A stretch of DNA of 64,000 bases from Mycobacterium sp. 3519A (GCF_900240945.1 NZ_OESG01000013.1:2317622-2381621), one strand, 5' to 3'. Positions 44,077-54,218 are shown, numbered from the stretch's first letter. The notes: generated by a model from the letters alone, not told the origin. Numbers and translations are program-made.

Positions 44077-44465
44077 CCGAGCGCGTGGCCGGTGGTGCTG
44101 TCGACGTGGTCGGGGATGTCGTCGTGACGGTCGCCGGTCGACGAGGTGCCGCGGGGTTCGAACATCAGGATCGAGGCACCAGGCGACGACGGCTTGTGCT
44201 CGGTGCCCTTCGGCACGACGTACGTGTCGCCCTGGCGCAACACCACGGTTGACTCCCCGCCATTCCCATCCCGGACGGCGACGTGGAATTCGCCGTCGAG
44301 GACGAGGAAGAACTCGTCGGTGTCCTCGTGTACGTGCCACACGTGATCACCCTTGGTATGGGCGATCCGGACGTCGTAGTCGTTGATACTGGCGACGATC
44401 CGCGGGCTGTAGATGGCGTCGAATGATGCGAGCGCTTCGGCCAGATTGATCGGCTTGGTGGTCAC
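44073..44465 (-). CDS. Cupin-domain protein
   Basis: 130-aa single-domain cupin. Motif 1 is HVWHVHEDTDEFFLVLDGEFHVAV (two His, Glu) and motif 2 is LRQGDTYVVPKGTEHKPSSP (His), so the metal site is complete. It could be a small oxygenase, isomerase or binding protein. The GTG 44465 lies 6 nt after TACGAT on its strand (44477-44472), indicating a leaderless transcript. It is divergent from rarA. Confidence 0.88.
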   Translation of the reverse strand: MTTKPINLAEALASFDAIYSPRIVASINDYDVRIAHTKGDHVWHVHEDTDEFFLVLDGEFHVAVRDGNGGESTVVLRQGDTYVVPKGTEHKPSSPGASILMFEPRGTSSTGDRHDDIPDHVDSTTGHALG

Positions 44466-44505
44466 CAGTCGATCGTATGTCCGGCGACCGTGGTATTCCT
44501 GAACA

Positions 44506-45834
44506 GTGTCCGACGGTCTGTTCGACGTCCCAGGCGAGGCGAGCGCCAGTGCGGGCGGCCCCGTCGGCGCGTCGGCGCCGTTGGCGGTCAAGATGCGCCC
44601 GGCCAGCCTCGACGAGGTGGTCGGGCAGGACCACTTGCTCAAGCCGAATTCACCGCTGCGCCGGATGGTCGAAGGCTCGGGCGCGGCATCGGTCATCCTG
44701 TACGGCCCGCCCGGCACCGGGAAGACCACGCTGGCGTCGCTGATCTCGCAGGCCACCGGCCGCCGGTTCGAGGCGCTGTCGGCGCTGTCGGCAGGCGTCA
44801 AAGAGGTCCGCGCCGTCATCGACATTGCCCGTCGCGCGGCGGCGCACGGTGAGCAGACGGTGTTGTTCATCGACGAGGTACACCGGTTCTCCAAGACCCA
44901 GCAGGACGCGTTGCTCTCCGCGGTCGAGAACCGGGTCGTACTGCTGGTCGCCGCTACCACCGAGAACCCGTCGTTTTCCGTCGTGGCGCCGCTACTGTCG
45001 CGGTCACTGATCCTGCAATTGCAGCCACTCGACAGTGATGCGGTGCGCACCGTGGTGCGCAGGGCGATCGAGGATCCGCGAGGCCTCGGTGGTCAGGTCG
45101 ACGTCACCGAGGACGCGGTTGATCTGCTGGTGCAGTTGTCGGCTGGCGATGCGCGACGCGCGCTGACCGCGTTGGAGGTGGCCGCCGAGGCGGGGGAGCA
45201 GGTGACGGTCGCGACCATCGAGCAGTCGTTGGACAAGGCCGCGGTGCGCTACGACCGCGACGGTGATCAGCACTACGACGTGATCAGCGCGTTCATCAAG
45301 TCGGTGCGCGGCTCTGACGTCGACGCGGCGCTGCACTACCTGGCCCGCATGCTGGTCGCGGGGGAGGATCCCCGGTTCGTGGCGCGGCGGTTGATGATCC
45401 TGGCCAGCGAGGACATCGGGATGGCCGACCCGACAGCGCTGCAGACCGCGGTCGCCGCCGCGCAGACTGTGCAACTGATCGGCATGCCGGAGGCACAACT
45501 GACGCTGGCCCACGCCACGGTGCACCTGGCCACCGCCCCGAAGTCGAACGCCGTGACGACGGCGCTGGGTGCCGCGATGAACGACATCCGCAACGGCAAG
45601 GCCGGCCTGGTGCCCCCTCATCTGCGCGACGGCCACTACTCCAGGGCCACCAAACTGGGCCACGCCGTCGGCTACAAGTACAGCCACGATGACCCCGATG
45701 GTGTTGTGCCGCAACAGTATCCACCCGATGAGCTGGTGGGTGTGGACTACTACCGGCCCACCACCCATGGTGTCGAACGCGAGATCGCCACCAGGCTCGA
45801 CAAGCTGCGCGCCATCATCCGCAAGAAGCGCTGA
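44506..45834 (+). CDS. rarA: Replication-associated recombination ATPase RarA/MgsA
   Basis: AAA+ ATPase of 442 aa of the RarA/MgsA/WRNIP1 family, which acts at stalled replication forks. Walker [10 protein letters not shown] is near residue 68 and Walker B FIDEVHRF near 121. Sensor 1 is TTENPSF, and sensor 2 lies in [13 protein letters not shown]. The C-terminal tetramerisation part follows ([27 protein letters not shown], and [17 protein letters not shown]). It corresponds to Rv2559c. TATTCC at 44494-44499 lies 6 nt before the GTG, again a leaderless arrangement. Confidence 0.94.
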   Translation: MSDGLFDVPGEASASAGGPVGASAPLAVKMRPASLDEVVGQDHLLKPNSPLRRMVEGSGAASVILYGPPGTGKTTLASLISQATGRRFEALSALSAGVKEVRAVIDIARRAAAHGEQTVLFIDEVHRFSKTQQDALLSAVENRVVLLVAATTENPSFSVVAPLLSRSLILQLQPLDSDAVRTVVRRAIEDPRGLGGQVDVTEDAVDLLVQLSAGDARRALTALEVAAEAGEQVTVATIEQSLDKAAVRYDRDGDQHYDVISAFIKSVRGSDVDAALHYLARMLVAGEDPRFVARRLMILASEDIGMADPTALQTAVAAAQTVQLIGMPEAQLTLAHATVHLATAPKSNAVTTALGAAMNDIRNGKAGLVPPHLRDGHYSRATKLGHAVGYKYSHDDPDGVVPQQYPPDELVGVDYYRPTTHGVEREIATRLDKLRAIIRKKR

Positions 45835-45843
45835 AACGACCTC

Positions 45844-45912
45844 TTGACAGCCACCTCACAGCCTTCTACCTTGTTATTCAACCAAAACATTGATCAAAGA
45901 CAAGGTTGATAA
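45844..45912 (+). promoter_or_regulatory. Promoter and operator of the arsR-SRPBCC operon
   Basis: TTGACA (45844-45849) and TACCTT (45867-45872) are 17 nt apart. Just downstream lies an imperfect inverted repeat, TTATTCAACC (45874-45883) and GGTTGATAA (45904-45912), with TTGATCAA at its centre. It overlaps the transcript start, as expected for ArsR autorepression. Confidence 0.65.
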
Positions 45913-46269
45913 TTGGAGGACGGGGACGATGCAGACGCCTGGCTGGACCGCGCCTTCATGGCGTTGGCTGACCCGGTGCGGCGCGCGATCGTGGCGCGAC
46001 TGTCCCGAGGGCCTGCCACGGTCAACGAGTTGGCTGCTCCGTTCGACATCACCAAACAGGCTGTGTCCAAACACATTCAGGTGCTCGAGCAGGCGGGCCT
46101 GGTCACCAGGACTCGCGACGCGCAGCGCAGACCCGTCCACCTCGACGCGGCCGCGCTGGAGCGGATGACCGCATGGATCGACCGGTACCGACTCGACGCC
46201 GAACGCAGCTACCGCCGGCTCGACGCTCTGCTGGCGGCGATAACCGACAAGGAAGGAACCGACAGATGA
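45913..46269 (+). CDS. ArsR-family transcriptional regulator
   Basis: 118-aa winged-helix repressor of the ArsR group that pairs with SRPBCC genes. The DNA-binding region is LADPVRRAIVARLSRGPATVNELAAPFDITKQAVSKHIQVLEQAGLV; no metal-binding Cys motif is seen. The TTG at 45913 is preceded by AGACAAGG; the next in-frame start is ATG 45958, which would cut into helix 1. An ATG at 45929 with a good GGAGGA site is out of frame. The stop overlaps the next ATG (ATGA). Confidence 0.87.
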   Translation: MEDGDDADAWLDRAFMALADPVRRAIVARLSRGPATVNELAAPFDITKQAVSKHIQVLEQAGLVTRTRDAQRRPVHLDAAALERMTAWIDRYRLDAERSYRRLDALLAAITDKEGTDR

Positions 46270-46739
46270 CCAACCCGCTCAACCTCAACGCCCCGGTCGA
46301 CACCCTGGCCATGGAGTTCACCCGCGAGTTCGACGCTCCGGTTGAGGCGCTGTTCCGCGCGCACGCCGAACCGGATCTGGTCAAGCAGTGGCTGGGTCCT
46401 CGGGACCTCGAGATGACGATCGAGCACTGGGAGTTCAAGACCGGCGGCGGATACCGCTATGTGCACAAGGCCGATCGCGGCGAGTTCGGTTTCAACGGCG
46501 TGTTCCACAAGGTGCGGGACAACGAGTTCATCATCCAGACCTTCGAATTCGAAGGGGCACCGGACATGGTCAACATCGAGTTCATGTGGTTCGAGGATCT
46601 CGGTGGCGGCCGCAGCAGACTGCGCGGCCGGTCGATCTGTCCGACCATCGAAGCGCGTGACGGTCTGCTGTCGTCGGGCATGGAGGGCGGCATGGCGGAG
46701 GGCTACGAAAAGCTCGACGAGCTGCTGGCGACGCTGTAG
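46266..46739 (+). CDS. SRPBCC (AHSA1-like) domain protein
   Basis: 157-aa START/Bet v1-like hydrophobic-pocket protein of the AHSA1 group: MEFTREFDAPVEALFRAHAEPDLVKQWLGP at the N-terminus and GRSICPTIEARDGLLSSGMEGGMAEGYEKLDELL at the C-terminus. ArsR-SRPBCC pairs are widespread in actinobacteria; the ligand is unknown. It is translationally coupled to arsR, and the broken VOC gene begins immediately after its stop. Confidence 0.9.
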   Translation: MTNPLNLNAPVDTLAMEFTREFDAPVEALFRAHAEPDLVKQWLGPRDLEMTIEHWEFKTGGGYRYVHKADRGEFGFNGVFHKVRDNEFIIQTFEFEGAPDMVNIEFMWFEDLGGGRSRLRGRSICPTIEARDGLLSSGMEGGMAEGYEKLDELLATL

Positions 46740-47068
46740 ATGGACTGGACTCTCGAAGTCGTGGTGGTGCCGGTCGGCGATGTCGACCGGGCCATCGCGT
46801 TCTACCGCGATCAGCTGGCTTTCAGCTTGACCACGACACCCGGGCCGGTGCGCAGCGTTTCGCTCAACTCACACCGCCGGGCTCGCTCAAAGGCCTACAG
46901 CTGGTCGTCGCCGACGCTTATCGGGCCAGGGAGCAGTTGGTCGCGCGCGGTGTGGCGGCCGGCGACATCGAAGTCATCGACGAACGCGACGGGGGCACGC
47001 TGTTCGGATTCGCCGACCCCGACGGCAATTCGTGGGTGGTGCAGCAGATCAAGGCGCGGGCTCAGTGA
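46740..47068 (+). pseudogene. Disrupted glyoxalase/VOC-family gene
   Basis: The first frame reads MDWTLEVVVVPVGDVDRAIAFYRDQLAF, a typical VOC N-terminus with metal-site region, until about 46855. The reading frame then changes and resumes as RFAQLTPPGSLKGLQLVVADAYRAREQLVARG... to GFADPDGNSWVVQQIKARAQ. Besides the frameshift, the segment normally present between PPGS and LKGLQLVV (about 20 residues) is missing. The gene abuts the SRPBCC stop and was probably the third gene of that operon. Confidence 0.8.
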
Positions 47069-47130
47069 GTCGGCGGCGTCAACATCAGTTCGCGGAAGTA
47101 GTCCTCGAAACCGCCTCCGGAAGTGACGCC
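47069..47130 (-). pseudogene. Possible C-terminal remnant of a cupin-like gene
   Basis: The minus strand reads GVTSGGGFEDYFRELMLTPP before a stop. The GGFEDYFREL ending resembles the tails of cupin_2 proteins. It is too short to be sure, but the decayed VOC gene next to it supports a degraded stretch. Confidence 0.25.
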
Positions 47131-47160
47131 CGAAACGCTTCAACCGACCCCAGACAGCGA

Positions 47161-47192
47161 CGATCCCGGCCGGTGGGGGCCAGCCGGGATCG
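47161..47192. terminator. Hairpin terminator of the GlsB-type gene
   Basis: Perfect 10-nt arms CGATCCCGGC and GCCGGGATCG enclose a 12-nt loop, 12 nt past the stop of the GlsB-like gene. There is no U run. Confidence 0.65.
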
Positions 47193-47204
47193 CCGGGGGT
47201 GCGG

Positions 47205-47513
47205 CTAGCGCAGTAGACCGGAACGCCTGCCGCCCATGACGCCGGTGCGCCTGCGACCCATCAACGCCGACACGAGGGCGACGCCGATGGCCGCGACGAC
47301 CACCTGGCACAGAAGTTCGATCCAATCGATGCCCGCCGTCGCGGTGGGAAGGCCGAGCGCGCGGGCGATCGCCGTGCCGATGAAGGCCGACACGATGCCC
47401 ACCAAGATCGTGACGAGCATGCCGATCGGCTGCTTGCCGGGAACCAGCAGTCTGCCGAGCACGCCCACCACGATGCCGATCAGAATCGCGGTGATTACAC
47501 CTGTAATGGTCAT
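47205..47513 (-). CDS. GlsB/YeaQ/YmgE-family stress membrane protein
   Basis: 102 aa with three predicted membrane helices (GVITAILIGIVVGVLGRLLV, IGMLVTILVGIVSAFIGTAIA, ELLCQVVVAAIGVALVSAL) and a basic C-terminal tail. The VPGKQPIGMLVTILVGIVSAFIG block is the transglycosylase-associated (GlsB/YeaQ) signature. The function is uncertain; relatives respond to general stress. The ATG follows GGAGGA. Confidence 0.9.
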   Translation of the reverse strand: MTITGVITAILIGIVVGVLGRLLVPGKQPIGMLVTILVGIVSAFIGTAIARALGLPTATAGIDWIELLCQVVVAAIGVALVSALMGRRRTGVMGGRRSGLLR

Positions 47514-47597
47514 TGTTCCTCCAGGGCTCTAGGGTGCAGCTGAAATACCCCGGCCGTTCCTCGAATAAACGCGTGCGTCAATCAGCGCTTGTACAGG

Positions 47598-48218
47598 TCA
47601 GACCATCTCCGGCACCCGAAGGTGGGCGATCGCGAGCTCGAATTCGCAGACGTCGATGATGTCGGCCCCCAGTTCCCTGGTCCGGGCATTCCGCAGCTCC
47701 CGCGCTTGCTCGCGGTTGCGCTCCATGGCTTCCCGGCTGTCGAACGTCGCGGTCGAAACGGCACGCCCTGAGCGGTTCATCAGGAAACTTGCGCTGCAGA
47801 ATCCCTCGAGGCCCTCCAGTGACGGCAACACCTCGGTCCGGTAGAACTCCATGGCGCGATTGGACTGGTCCGGCGGGATTTTCAGCCAGGTGACCCGTGC
47901 GCAGGCGCCGTTGTCGGCGTGGTGGTCGCGGTGCAACACGCCGATTTCCCAGGTCTCGGCCGTCGGGTCGCTGCCACCGAAGACCGTGGCGGCCCGGTCA
48001 CGAATCAGCCCGACCTGCTGGGCGCTGGCCCGTTCGGCGTCCTCCGTCTGCCACGCGCTGGTGGCGATGCACCGACCCGAGTCCCTGTCGACCAGAAGCG
48101 ATAGCCCGACGAACCCTTCCATCCCGGCGAGCGCAGGCATCACTTCGTCGCGCACGTGAGCGATTCCCGCGTCGATGCATGACGTTTGCGCCTGAATAGT
48201 GGTAGTGCGTGCGTGCAC
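47598..48218 (-). CDS. Protein with two ABM-like alpha-beta barrel repeats
   Basis: 206-aa hypothetical protein with two similar halves. Each half has V-M/L-P-x-L-x-G-M/L-E-G-F followed by a strand and a helix ([32 protein letters not shown], and [31 protein letters not shown]). This is the pattern of antibiotic-biosynthesis-monooxygenase/dimeric ferredoxin-like folds, here duplicated in one chain. No catalytic residues can be assigned. The start GTG 48218 follows GGGGGTGG. Confidence 0.75.
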   Translation of the reverse strand: MHARTTTIQAQTSCIDAGIAHVRDEVMPALAGMEGFVGLSLLVDRDSGRCIATSAWQTEDAERASAQQVGLIRDRAATVFGGSDPTAETWEIGVLHRDHHADNGACARVTWLKIPPDQSNRAMEFYRTEVLPSLEGLEGFCSASFLMNRSGRAVSTATFDSREAMERNREQARELRNARTRELGADIIDVCEFELAIAHLRVPEMV

Positions 48219-48369
48219 GATCCACCCCCGATCGGTGTTGGGGCGGCGCCCCGGTGGCGCCACCGGACCGCTTTCAGAATCCTCTCGTTGAACAGGGGTT
48301 TCAATGGTTTCGGCGGCATCAAAACGGGGATGTTTGGGTTCGCAAACGGACGGTCCGTAGGGTGGTTTC

Positions 48370-48783
48370 GTGGACACGAAGTCGCACGTGCTCGAGGTCG
48401 ACACATCGCGCCGACGGACCGTCGACGTCACCGACGCGGTCCGCTCGTTCTGCCGCGGCCACGGGGACGGGTTGTGCAACGTCTTCGTGCCGCACGCCAC
48501 GGCGGGCGTGGCGATCATCGAGACCGGCGCGGGCTCCGACGACGACCTCGTCGACGCGCTGGAACGGTTGTTGCCGCGCGACGACCGCTACCGTCACCGG
48601 CACGGGGCGCCGGGACATGGCGCGGACCATGTGTTGCCCGCGCTGGTGGCACCGTCGATCACGGTTCCCGTGCAGGGCGGCGAACCGCTGCTCGGCACGT
48701 GGCAAAGCGTCGTCCTGGTCGACCTGAACCGGGACAATCGGCAGCGGCAGGTGAGGTTGACGTTCGTCGGCGGAGCCGCTTAG
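48370..48783 (+). CDS. YjbQ family protein (Rv2556c-like)
   Basis: 137-aa YjbQ/UPF0047 protein; some members have secondary thiamine-phosphate synthase activity. Conserved parts: [18 protein letters not shown], the metal-binding [27 protein letters not shown] and [18 protein letters not shown] 48370 lies 6 nt after TAGGGT (48358-48363), suggesting a leaderless message. The stop codon TAG is inside the first copy of a 29-bp tandem repeat. Upstream of alaS, as in M. tuberculosis. Confidence 0.9.
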   Translation: MDTKSHVLEVDTSRRRTVDVTDAVRSFCRGHGDGLCNVFVPHATAGVAIIETGAGSDDDLVDALERLLPRDDRYRHRHGAPGHGADHVLPALVAPSITVPVQGGEPLLGTWQSVVLVDLNRDNRQRQVRLTFVGGAA

Positions 48784-48844
48784 GCGGCGACATGGAAGCA
48801 GGAGCCGCTTAGGCGGCGACATGAAAGCAGGAGCCGCTTAGGCA
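48772..48844. repeat. 29-bp tandem repeat (2.5 copies) at the 3' end of yjbQ
   Basis: Copies start at 48772, 48801 and 48830 (the last partial). The unit core GGAGCCGCTTA followed by GGCGGCGACAT differs in two bases from the core of the aspS repeat, and the spacer is G(A/G)AAGCA. Here the period is 29, not 30. The TAG in the first unit ends yjbQ. Confidence 0.95.
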
Positions 48845-48869
48845 CTTGCCGCCGCGCCGGTTCGTTGAC

Positions 48870-48900
48870 TTGTCAGCGCGACAACGACGACCGGTACTGT
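48870..48900 (+). promoter_or_regulatory. Probable alaS promoter
   Basis: TTGTCA (48870-48875) and TACTGT (48895-48900) are 19 nt apart, leaving a leader of about 55 nt with a GTAGGAAC ribosome site before the GTG at 48961. No T-box structure is apparent. Confidence 0.5.
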
Positions 48901-48960
48901 AGTGCGGTCGCATAGTCGCAGGTGACGTCAAGACTTCTGAATAGATGAGGCAGTAGGAAC

Positions 48961-51657
48961 GTGCAAACACACGAGATCAGGAAGCGCTTCCTCGATCACT
49001 TCGTGAAGGCAGGACACACCGAGGTGCCCAGCGCCTCGGTGATCCTCGACGACCCCAACCTGCTGTTCGTCAACGCGGGCATGGTGCAGTTCGTGCCCTA
49101 CTTCCTGGGACAGCGCACCCCCCCGTATGCCACGGCGACCAGCATCCAGAAGTGCATCCGCACGCCGGACATCGACGAGGTGGGCATCACCACCCGGCAC
49201 AACACCTTCTTCCAGATGGCCGGCAACTTCTCGTTCGGCGACTATTTCAAGCGCAGGGCCATCGAGTTGGCGTGGACCCTGCTGACCAACCCGGTAGATG
49301 AGGGCGGCTACGGCTTCGACCCCGAAAGGCTCTGGGCCACGGTCTATTTGGATGACGATGAGGCTGTCGGACTGTGGCAGGAGGTCGCGGGGCTGCCTGC
49401 TGAGCGCATCCAACGGCGCGGCATGGCCGACAACTACTGGTCGATGGGCATCCCCGGGCCGTGCGGTCCGTCGTCGGAGATCTACTACGACCGCGGCCCG
49501 GAGTTCGGTGTCGAGGGCGGTCCGGTCGCCAATGAGGACCGCTACATCGAGATCTGGAATCTCGTGTTCATGCAGAACGAACGCGGTGAGGGCACCAGCA
49601 AGGAGGATTTCGAGATCCTCGGCCCGTTGCCGCGCAAGAACATCGACACCGGCATGGGCGTCGAGCGGGTGGCGTTCCTGCTGCAGGGTGTGCACAACGT
49701 CTACGAGACCGACCTGCTGCGTCCGGTGATCGATACGGTGGCGGCCCGCGCGCCACGCGGCTACGACGTCGGCAACCACGATGACGACGTCCGCTACCGG
49801 ATCATCGCCGACCACAGCCGCACCGCGGCGATTCTGATCGGCGACGGGGTGAGCCCAGGCAACGAAGGCCGCGGCTACGTGCTACGACGCCTGCTTCGCC
49901 GGATCATTCGCGCGGCGAAACTGCTGGGCGTCGACGACCCGGTCATGGCGGACCTGATGGCGACGGTGCGCGACGCGATGGGGCCGTCGTACCCCGAACT
50001 CGTGTCCGACTTCGATCGCATCCAGCGCATCGCCGTCGCGGAGGAGACCGCGTTCAACCGCACGCTGGCCTCGGGTTCCCGGCTGTTCGAGGAGGCCGCG
50101 CGTGCGACGAAGGCTTCGGGATCCGATAAGTTGTCCGGCCGCGACGCTTTCACGCTGCACGACACCTACGGCTTCCCGCTCGAGCTGACTCTCGAGATGG
50201 CCGCCGAGGCCGACCTGTCCGTCGACGAAGAAGGCTTCCGGAGCCTGATGGCCGAACAGCGCAAACGCGCGAAGGCTGACGCCGCGGCGCGTAAACAGGC
50301 CCACGCCGACCTGTCCGAATACCGGGAACTGGTCGATGCCGGGCCGACGGAGTTCACCGGGTTCGACGAATTGACCTCCGAGGCAAGGATTCTCGGCATC
50401 TTCGTCGACGGCAAGCGAGTGCCCGTCGTCACGCATGCCGGACGCGAGGGTGCCCAGGAGAGGGTCGAACTCATTCTCGACCGCACGCCCTTCTACGCGG
50501 AGTCCGGCGGTCAGATCGCCGACGAGGGAAGCATCAGCGGAACTGGCGCCTCCGGCGCGGCGAAGGCTGCCGTGTCCGACGTCCAGAAGATCGCGAAAAC
50601 CCTGTGGGCTCATCGCGTCAACGTCGAATCCGGTGAATTCGTCGAGGGCGACACCGTCATCGCCGCGGTGGACCCGCGCTGGCGGCACGGTGCGACGCAG
50701 GGCCATTCGGGCACCCACATGGTGCACGCAGCACTGCGACAAGTGCTGGGTCCCAACGCTGTCCAGGCGGGTTCGCTGAACAGGCCGGGCTATCTACGGT
50801 TCGACTTCAACTGGCAGGGCGCCCTGACCGATGACCAGCGGACCCAGATCGAGGAAGTGACCAACGAGGCGGTCGAGGCCGACTACGAGGTGCACAGTTT
50901 CACCACCGAACTGGACAAGGCCAAGGCGATGGGTGCGATGGCCCTGTTCGGCGAGAACTATCCCGACGAGGTCCGGGTTGTCGAGATCGGCGGGCCGTTC
51001 TCACTGGAACTCTGCGGCGGTACGCACGTCGAGAGTTCGGCGCAGATCGGTCCGGTGACCATCCTCGGCGAATCGTCCGTCGGTTCGGGGGTGCGCCGCG
51101 TCGAGGCTTATGTGGGCTTGGACTCGTTCCGCCATCTCGCGAAGGAACGCGCCCTGATGGCGGGTCTCGCGTCCACGCTGAAGGTTCCTTCGGAGGAGGT
51201 GCCCGCCCGGGTGGCCAACCTGGTCGAGCGCCTGCGGGCCGCCGAAAAGGAGCTCGACAGGATGCGGCTGGCAAACGCGCGCGCAGCCGCAGCGAATGCC
51301 GCCGCGGGTGCAGAGCAAATCGGTAAGGTGCGTGTCGTGGCGCAGCGCATGGCCGGCGGAATGTCTGCGGCGGATCTGCGCACGCTCGTGGGCGACATCA
51401 TGGGCAAGCTGGGCAGCGACCCCGCGGTGGTCGCGTTGATCGCGGAGGGCGAGAACGACACCGTGCCGTTCGTGGTCGCGACCAACGCGGCCGCGCAGGA
51501 CCTCGGGCTGGCGGCCAACGAGTTGGTCAAGCAGTTGGGCGCGGCGGTGAACGGCCGCGGGGGCGGCAAGGCCGATCTGGCACAGGGTTCCGGTAAGGGG
51601 GCGGCGGGCATCGACGCGGCATTGGCCGCGCTGCGCGCAGAGATAGGCCGGAGCTGA
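48961..51657 (+). CDS. alaS: Alanyl-tRNA synthetase
   Basis: Class II AlaRS of 898 aa. The N-terminal catalytic domain is [23 protein letters not shown], motif 1 region [15 protein letters not shown], motif 2 [20 protein letters not shown] and motif 3 [18 protein letters not shown]. The editing domain carries [12 protein letters not shown] and [13 protein letters not shown] (zinc ligands), and the C-terminal Gly-rich C-Ala domain ends [18 protein letters not shown]. It charges tRNA(Ala) and edits Ser and Gly. First gene of the alaS-ruvX-mltG-aroE run; ruvX starts 3 nt after its stop. Confidence 0.97.
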   Translation: MQTHEIRKRFLDHFVKAGHTEVPSASVILDDPNLLFVNAGMVQFVPYFLGQRTPPYATATSIQKCIRTPDIDEVGITTRHNTFFQMAGNFSFGDYFKRRAIELAWTLLTNPVDEGGYGFDPERLWATVYLDDDEAVGLWQEVAGLPAERIQRRGMADNYWSMGIPGPCGPSSEIYYDRGPEFGVEGGPVANEDRYIEIWNLVFMQNERGEGTSKEDFEILGPLPRKNIDTGMGVERVAFLLQGVHNVYETDLLRPVIDTVAARAPRGYDVGNHDDDVRYRIIADHSRTAAILIGDGVSPGNEGRGYVLRRLLRRIIRAAKLLGVDDPVMADLMATVRDAMGPSYPELVSDFDRIQRIAVAEETAFNRTLASGSRLFEEAARATKASGSDKLSGRDAFTLHDTYGFPLELTLEMAAEADLSVDEEGFRSLMAEQRKRAKADAAARKQAHADLSEYRELVDAGPTEFTGFDELTSEARILGIFVDGKRVPVVTHAGREGAQERVELILDRTPFYAESGGQIADEGSISGTGASGAAKAAVSDVQKIAKTLWAHRVNVESGEFVEGDTVIAAVDPRWRHGATQGHSGTHMVHAALRQVLGPNAVQAGSLNRPGYLRFDFNWQGALTDDQRTQIEEVTNEAVEADYEVHSFTTELDKAKAMGAMALFGENYPDEVRVVEIGGPFSLELCGGTHVESSAQIGPVTILGESSVGSGVRRVEAYVGLDSFRHLAKERALMAGLASTLKVPSEEVPARVANLVERLRAAEKELDRMRLANARAAAANAAAGAEQIGKVRVVAQRMAGGMSAADLRTLVGDIMGKLGSDPAVVALIAEGENDTVPFVVATNAAAQDLGLAANELVKQLGAAVNGRGGGKADLAQGSGKGAAGIDAALAALRAEIGRS

Positions 51658-51660
51658 CCG

Positions 51661-52206
51661 GTGGCCGATACCGACAGCCGTCTTCCGGATCGGCCGGGGG
51701 ACAATCTTGCGCCCCCTGATCCCGGGCGCGGGCGACGACTCGGTATCGACGCGGGCACGGCCCGGATCGGGGTGGCGGTGAGCGATCCCGACGGGATTCT
51801 GGCCACCCCGGTGGAGACGGTGCAGCGGGACAAGAGGAACAAGAACGGCAAACACATGCGCCGGCTCGCGCAGTTGGCCGACGAGTTGGAGGCGGTCGAA
51901 GTGGTGGTGGGGTTACCGCGCACCCTCGCGGACCGGGCCGGCTCCTCAGCCAAGGACGCTATCGAGTTGGCCGACGAGCTTGCCCGGCGCATCGCGCCGA
52001 CACCGGTGCGGCTGTCCGACGAACGGTTGACAACCGTTGTGGCGCAACGGTCTCTGCGTGATGCGGGTATCCGGGCCAAAGGGCAGCGGGTGATGATCGA
52101 TCAGGCCGCAGCGGTAGGAATCTTGCAGAATTGGTTGGACCAACGGCGCTCCGCTTCGCGAGCGAGTGAACTCGGTGCCGGGCACGGAGAGGTCGGGGAT
52201 GACTGA
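51661..52206 (+). CDS. ruvX: Holliday junction resolvase-like RuvX/YqgF
   Basis: 181-aa RNase H-fold protein. Motifs: [19 protein letters not shown] (first Asp), [20 protein letters not shown] and [19 protein letters not shown] (Asp/Glu), with a Lys-rich segment in between. It is implicated in 16S rRNA processing and proposed as a junction resolvase. The Ser/Glu-rich tail continues after WLDQRRSAS. The GTG 3 nt after alaS and the 8-nt overlap with mltG indicate an operon. Confidence 0.94.
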   Translation: MADTDSRLPDRPGDNLAPPDPGRGRRLGIDAGTARIGVAVSDPDGILATPVETVQRDKRNKNGKHMRRLAQLADELEAVEVVVGLPRTLADRAGSSAKDAIELADELARRIAPTPVRLSDERLTTVVAQRSLRDAGIRAKGQRVMIDQAAAVGILQNWLDQRRSASRASELGAGHGEVGDD

Positions 52207-53446
52207 CAACCACTGGGGCCGCGACCGGGCCGAACCCGTGGCGGTTGGACCGCCGCGGCGCCGTGCGTCGCGGGCGGACCGGATCCGCGAAGCGCGCACC
52301 AAGCGCAAGCGGCGGGTCGCCACCGGCTTCGCGCTCGCGTTGCTGATCGTGGTGGTCGTCGGCGCGGTGTTCCTGGGTTCGAAGATGTGGCATTCGCTGT
52401 TCGGTGGCAGCAACGACTACACCGGCGACGGCGTCAACGATGTGGTCATCCAGATCCGCGACGGCGACTCGACCACCGCGATCGGCAAGACCCTCGAAGA
52501 CCACAAGGTGGTGGCGACGGTGAAGGCGTTCGTCACCGCGGCGCAGGGCAACTCGGCGATTTCGGCCATCCAGCCCGGCTTCTACAAGGTACGCACCGAG
52601 ATACCGGCTTCCAATGCCGTTGCCCGACTTGCCGATCCGCAGAACAGGGTCGGCAAGCTCGTGATACCCGAGGGGCGCCAACTCGACGACGTCCAAGACG
52701 TCAAGACCAACGCCGTCACCGACGGCATCTTCGCCCTGATCTCGAGGGCCACCTGCGTGAATCTCGACGGCGACCGGCACTGCGTCGCGACGGACGATCT
52801 GAAGAAGGCGGCCGGGAGTGCGGCGCCGTCCGCGCTTTCGGTCCCCGACTGGGCGATGAGTGCGGTCACCGGGATGGGCAACGATCACCGGCGGCTGGAG
52901 GGGCTGATCGCGCCTGGCACCTGGAACATCGATCCGTCCGCGTCCGCGCAGGACATCCTGTCCACGCTGATCGGAGCCAGCGCGACGCAGTACGCGCACG
53001 GCGGCCTGCTCGACACCGCGAAAGCCATGAACATGTCGCCGTATCAGATCCTCACGGTCGGCTCGTTGGTGCAGCGCGAATCCACACCCGAGGACTTCGC
53101 GAAAGTGGCGAGGGTCATCTACAACCGTTTACAGGAGAACCGGACGCTCGAGTTCGACTCGACGGTGAACTACCCGTTGGATCGCATCGAGGTGGCCACC
53201 ACCGACGGGGACCGCGCGCTGCACACATCGTGGAATACCTATGTGCGGCCCGGCCTTCCGGCCACGCCGATCTGCTCGCCCGGGCAACCCGCACTGTCTG
53301 CCGCCGAGCAACCGGCGCCAGGGGACTGGCTGTACTTCGTGACCGTCGACATGCAGGGCACGACGTTGTTCACCCGTGACTACGACCAGCACCTCGCGAA
53401 CATCGAATTGGCCAGACGCAACGGTGTCCTCGATTCCGCCAGATAG
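52199..53446 (+). CDS. mltG: Endolytic murein transglycosylase MltG
   Basis: 415-aa YceG/MltG protein. A basic cytoplasmic tail precedes one membrane anchor ([21 protein letters not shown], about residues 40-60). A LysM-like segment follows, then the catalytic domain with [38 protein letters not shown] (catalytic Glu), EFDSTVNY and the final [20 protein letters not shown]. It terminates nascent glycan strands at the membrane. ATG 52199 follows GGAGAGG. Overlaps ruvX (8 nt) and aroE (23 nt). Confidence 0.95.
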   Translation: MTDNHWGRDRAEPVAVGPPRRRASRADRIREARTKRKRRVATGFALALLIVVVVGAVFLGSKMWHSLFGGSNDYTGDGVNDVVIQIRDGDSTTAIGKTLEDHKVVATVKAFVTAAQGNSAISAIQPGFYKVRTEIPASNAVARLADPQNRVGKLVIPEGRQLDDVQDVKTNAVTDGIFALISRATCVNLDGDRHCVATDDLKKAAGSAAPSALSVPDWAMSAVTGMGNDHRRLEGLIAPGTWNIDPSASAQDILSTLIGASATQYAHGGLLDTAKAMNMSPYQILTVGSLVQRESTPEDFAKVARVIYNRLQENRTLEFDSTVNYPLDRIEVATTDGDRALHTSWNTYVRPGLPATPICSPGQPALSAAEQPAPGDWLYFVTVDMQGTTLFTRDYDQHLANIELARRNGVLDSAR

Positions 53447-54218
53447 GGGCCGCAAGGCTGCGGTCCTCGGATCGCCGATCGCGCATTCTCGGTCACCGCA
53501 ACTGCACCTGGCCGCCTATCGCGCGTTGGGGCTGACCGACTGGACCTACGACCGCATCGAATGCACGGCTCAGCAATTGCCGTCCTTGGTGGCCGGTTTC
53601 GGCCCGGAATGGGTCGGCCTCTCGGTCACGATGCCGGGTAAGTTCGCCGCATTGCGGTTCGCCGACCAACGCACTGCGCGCGCGGAACTCGTCGGCTCGG
53701 CCAACACACTGGTGCGGACGGACTCGGGTTGGCGGGCCGACAACACCGACGTCGACGGTGTGAAGGGGGCCCTGGGGCCGGTGACCGGAGACGCCGCGGT
53801 GCTGGGTTCGGGCGGCACCGCGCCCGCCGTCGTCGTCGGCCTCGCCGAGCTTGGCGTGCAACGTATTTCGGTGGTGTCGCGCAGCGAGGCGAAGGCGGCG
53901 CCGCTGCTCGCGCTCGGGTCGGAGGTGGGCGTCGAAATCCGCTGGGCGGCACTCGGGACGGCGGTGGCGGCGGACGTCGTCGTCAGCACCATCCCGGCCG
54001 ACGTGGCGGCGGGGTACGCGGAGACCGTCGCGACGCCGGTGCTGCTCGACGCGATCTACGAACCGTGGCCGACTCCACTGGCGACGGCCGTCGAAGCCGC
54101 GGGTGGCCGGGTCGTCGGGGGATTGCAGATGCTGCTGCACCAGGCGTTCGCTCAGGTCGAGCAGTTCACCGGTCTGCCCGCGCCGGTCGAGGCGATGCGG
54201 GCGGCGCTGGAGGGCTAA
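53424..54218 (+). CDS. aroE: Shikimate dehydrogenase
   Basis: 264-aa NADP-dependent enzyme reducing 3-dehydroshikimate. N-terminal substrate motif LGSPIAHSRSPQLHLAAY, catalytic Lys in LSVTMPGKFAAL, NTDVDGVKGAL (Asp), nucleotide motif LGSGGTAPAVV and the C-terminal GGLQMLLHQAFAQVE. The GTG at 53424 lies inside the mltG 3' end, indicating coupling. It shares a CTAA stop region with the convergent exporter. Confidence 0.94.
   Translation: MSSIPPDRGRKAAVLGSPIAHSRSPQLHLAAYRALGLTDWTYDRIECTAQQLPSLVAGFGPEWVGLSVTMPGKFAALRFADQRTARAELVGSANTLVRTDSGWRADNTDVDGVKGALGPVTGDAAVLGSGGTAPAVVVGLAELGVQRISVVSRSEAKAAPLLALGSEVGVEIRWAALGTAVAADVVVSTIPADVAAGYAETVATPVLLDAIYEPWPTPLATAVEAAGGRVVGGLQMLLHQAFAQVEQFTGLPAPVEAMRAALEG

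Noticed and set aside
45929..46168. ATG at 45929 with a strong GGAGGA site as the ArsR start
   Set aside because: It is out of frame with the ArsR protein, and its product has no family features; TTG 45913 keeps the conserved frame.
48901..48960. T-box or amino-acid riboswitch in the alaS leader
   Set aside because: The leader is only about 55 nt and shows no specifier stem or T-box consensus.
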